Assembly (NCBI GenBank): GCA_001303705.1
Contig: LJUI01000050.1
Span: forward strand, 1-16,188
DNA: 16,188 nt
Direction of reading: 5' to 3'
Origin: a candidate division TA06 bacterium SM23_40
GTDB taxonomy: Bacteria; LJUI01; SM1-40
In this document: positions 14,710-16,188 of the stretch, piece after piece
Position numbering within the stretch: the stretch's first letter is position 1
How the letters are laid out: each line of letters begins with the position of its first letter
The notes under the pieces: generated by a model
The model's database searches: none
Told to the model about the DNA's origin: nothing
What the model saw: only the letters and a program-made list of their open reading frames with translations
Program-made: the position numbers and the translations under genes

Positions 14710-14742
14710 TTGACAGCACGGGTTGGGTCCCCGGGTTGACAG
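14701..14742 (+). repeat. 16-bp direct repeat carrying duplicated -35 boxes
   Basis: GTCCCCGGGTTGACAG occurs exactly at 14701-14716 and 14727-14742. The first copy overlaps the end of the array-type repeat. Each copy contains TTGACA; only the second is correctly spaced to the -10 box at 14759. Confidence 0.9.
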
Positions 14743-14764
14743 GGGAGTGGGGGGGTGGTAGAAT
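14736..14764 (+). promoter_or_regulatory. Sigma70 promoter of the ThiF/MoeB-family gene
   Basis: TTGACA (14736-14741) and TAGAAT (14759-14764) are separated by 17 bases. The predicted start is near 14771, about 28 bases before the ATG. Confidence 0.8.
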
Positions 14765-14798
14765 GTGCGCGGGTCGAAGCTACTGATGAGAGGGACCG

Positions 14799-15584
14799 AT
14801 GCTGCGTGACGATCAACTCGAGAGGTACTCACGACAGATCATTCTGCCCGAGGTCGGCGCCGATGGCCAGGAGAGGTTGCTTGGCGCCCGGGTGCTCATC
14901 GTCGGACTGGGTGGACTGGGTTCGGCAGCCGCCATCTACCTCGCCGCGGCAGGAGTCGGCACGCTCGGTCTGATCGACGACGGATCTGTCGAGCTCTCCA
15001 ATCTGCAGCGCCAGATCATCCATGGAACCGGGGACGTGGGCAGACCCAAACCTCGTTCGGCTGCGGATCGCATCGCCGCAGTCAATCCGGAGATAACGAT
15101 CGAAACCCACCTCGAGAAGTTCACTCCGGAGAATGGACTCTCTATTGTGGGTTCTTATGATATCGCAGTTGACGGCAGCGACAACTACCCCACCCGATAT
15201 GCGGTCAGCGACGCCGCCTCCATGGCAAACAAGCCCCTCGTCCACGCGAGCGCGCTCGCCTTCGAGGGGCATGTGACTATCTTTCCTGCAGGGGGCAGGC
15301 CATGCTATCGCTGCCTGTACCCAGAACCCCCACCGCCGGGTACCGTGCCCACCTGTCAGGAGGCGGGCATCATCGGTTCCCTTGCAGGAACGCTGGGGGC
15401 GATTCAGGCGACTGAAGCCGTGAAACTCATCCTCAGCGTGGGCGAACCGCTGGTCTGCCGCCTCTGGACCTATGACTCGCGGACGGCGATCGTCCGCATC
15501 CTCGAGTATCAGCCCAATCCCGCCTGCCCGCGGTGCGGCGACGAGCCCACGATCACGCGCCCTGCTTCCCGAACTGCTCGATGA
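14799..15584 (+). CDS. ThiF/MoeB/HesA-family E1-like adenylyltransferase
   Basis: Activates the C-terminal glycine of a ubiquitin-like sulfur carrier (MoaD or ThiS type) by adenylation, for molybdopterin or thiamine synthesis or a related sulfur pathway. It has 261 residues. The nucleotide-binding fold has VLIVGLGGLGS (32-42), LIDDGSVELSNLQRQ (58-72) with the conserved arginine, and GRPKPRSA. Two zinc-binding pairs are present: CYRC (Cys169, Cys172) and CPRC (Cys243, Cys246). TCQEAGIIG (Cys186) is the conserved crossover segment. The ATG at 14799 has GAGAGGG upstream. It stands alone on the plus strand and no sulfur carrier is nearby, so moeB and thiF cannot be told apart. Its last 32 bases overlap the converging methyltransferase gene. 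Confidence 0.92.
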   Translation: MLRDDQLERYSRQIILPEVGADGQERLLGARVLIVGLGGLGSAAAIYLAAAGVGTLGLIDDGSVELSNLQRQIIHGTGDVGRPKPRSAADRIAAVNPEITIETHLEKFTPENGLSIVGSYDIAVDGSDNYPTRYAVSDAASMANKPLVHASALAFEGHVTIFPAGGRPCYRCLYPEPPPPGTVPTCQEAGIIGSLAGTLGAIQATEAVKLILSVGEPLVCRLWTYDSRTAIVRILEYQPNPACPRCGDEPTITRPASRTAR

Positions 15585-16188
15585 ATGATAATCCCATCTT
15601 GTCCCGGCCGAGTAAGACATCGGCGGCGGCCACGACCTCGTCGACTCCCTTCGCGTAAGGATTGACGATGGGAAGGTCGAGGCCATAGCCGAGTGCCATC
15701 GCCAGGAATGCTCGATTGAGTACGCCCCGCTGCGGCATGCCGTGTGAGATGTTACTCACTCCGAGCACGGTTCTGGCGCCGAGCCGCTCCTTCACCATGC
15801 CGATCGCCCTCAGTGTCTCCCAGGCCTGATCCTGAGCTGCACCGACTGTGAGCGTGACGCAATCGATGAAGATGTCGCGCAGCGAAACGCCCGTATCGAG
15901 GGCTTGTGCGACGATGCGCTCAGCGATCGCCAAGCGGCTCTCCGCCGTATCCGGCAGACCCTTCTCGTCGATCGCCATCCCGATCATCGCAGCACCGTAC
16001 CGCTTCACAAGCGGAAGCATCCGCTCCAGGCTTTTCTCCTCTCCGGTCACCGAGTTGACGATCGACTTGCCAGGCGCCTCGGCGAGACCGGCCTCGATGA
16101 CGAGCGGATCGGCGGAGTCGATCGCCAGGGGAACGTCGGCCACCCTTCCCACTGCACGGACGGCCCACCTCATCGCCTCCTGCTCGTC
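15553..16188 (-). CDS. acsE: Methyltetrahydrofolate:corrinoid methyltransferase-like protein (partial, 5' end missing)
   Basis: Pterin-binding (DHPS-like) methyltransferase of the AcsE/MetH/MtgA group, which moves the methyl group of methyl-tetrahydrofolate to a corrinoid protein. The visible part is 211 codons. Motifs of the barrel are present: VPLAIDSADPLVIEAGL, IVNSVTGE, RYGAAMIGMAIDEKGLP, DIFIDCVTLTVG, TVLGVSNISHGMP and LNRAFLAMALGYGLD. The frame is open to the right edge (DEQEA before MRWAV, as in family members), so the ATG at 16173 is probably internal. If acsE, it belongs to the Wood-Ljungdahl methyl branch; a methylamine-type methyltransferase remains possible. No corrinoid protein is in view. 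Confidence 0.8.
   Translation of the reverse strand, partial: DEQEAMRWAVRAVGRVADVPLAIDSADPLVIEAGLAEAPGKSIVNSVTGEEKSLERMLPLVKRYGAAMIGMAIDEKGLPDTAESRLAIAERIVAQALDTGVSLRDIFIDCVTLTVGAAQDQAWETLRAIGMVKERLGARTVLGVSNISHGMPQRGVLNRAFLAMALGYGLDLPIVNPYAKGVDEVVAAADVLLGRDKMGLSFIEQFGKQGA

Overview
The window looks like a piece of the chromosome of a GC-rich, strictly anaerobic bacterium, probably an uncultured lineage near the FCB superphylum (Zixibacteria, Eisenbacteria or WOR-3-like). The reasons are sigma70-type promoters, an FMN riboswitch, a bacterial-type HdrABC/Flx complex, a corrinoid/folate methyltransferase of the Wood-Ljungdahl type, and two secreted or envelope proteins (DUF6588-like and CARDB-like) of the kind common in those phyla. 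The phylum is an inference, not something the sequence proves.

Left part (1-2994, all minus strand). A partial ribD runs off the left edge. It is preceded by a complete regulatory unit: a sigma70 promoter, an FMN riboswitch and an intrinsic terminator whose 5' arm is perfectly complementary to the riboswitch P1 5' arm. Upstream of that is a two-gene unit, a CcdA-type membrane electron carrier followed by a secreted DUF6588-like protein, with a strong promoter and a five-unit 16-bp tandem repeat upstream.

Centre (3140-11691, minus strand). This is one long operon, in transcription order rnfB-like, hdrC, hdrB, hdrA, flxD(mvhD), flxC, flxB, flxA, ferredoxin. It encodes an NADH-linked, heterodisulfide-reductase-type, flavin-based electron-bifurcating complex. 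Expected flow is NADH to FlxA, then FlxB/C and FlxD, then the HdrA flavin, which splits electrons between ferredoxin and an HdrB-bound disulfide. The order mirrors the flxABCD-hdrABC order known from Desulfovibrio, and the operon is capped by an RnfB-like protein with no other rnf gene in view. Its control region has a sigma70 promoter, a TTGTG-N8-CACAT palindrome centred at about -61.5 (CRP/FNR-like or Rex-like), and a leader with two mutually exclusive terminator-like hairpins.

Right part (11698-16188). A roughly 360-bp array of degenerate repeats is followed by a secreted CARDB-type protein gene (minus strand) broken by a single in-frame TGA. This gene is framed by two same-orientation copies of the repeat core. 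Next come a plus-strand ThiF/MoeB-family E1-like adenylyltransferase, whose promoter abuts a repeat copy, and a convergent partial gene for a methyltetrahydrofolate:corrinoid methyltransferase-like protein that overlaps it by 32 bp and runs off the right edge.

No rRNA, tRNA, CRISPR array, transposase or phage gene was seen.
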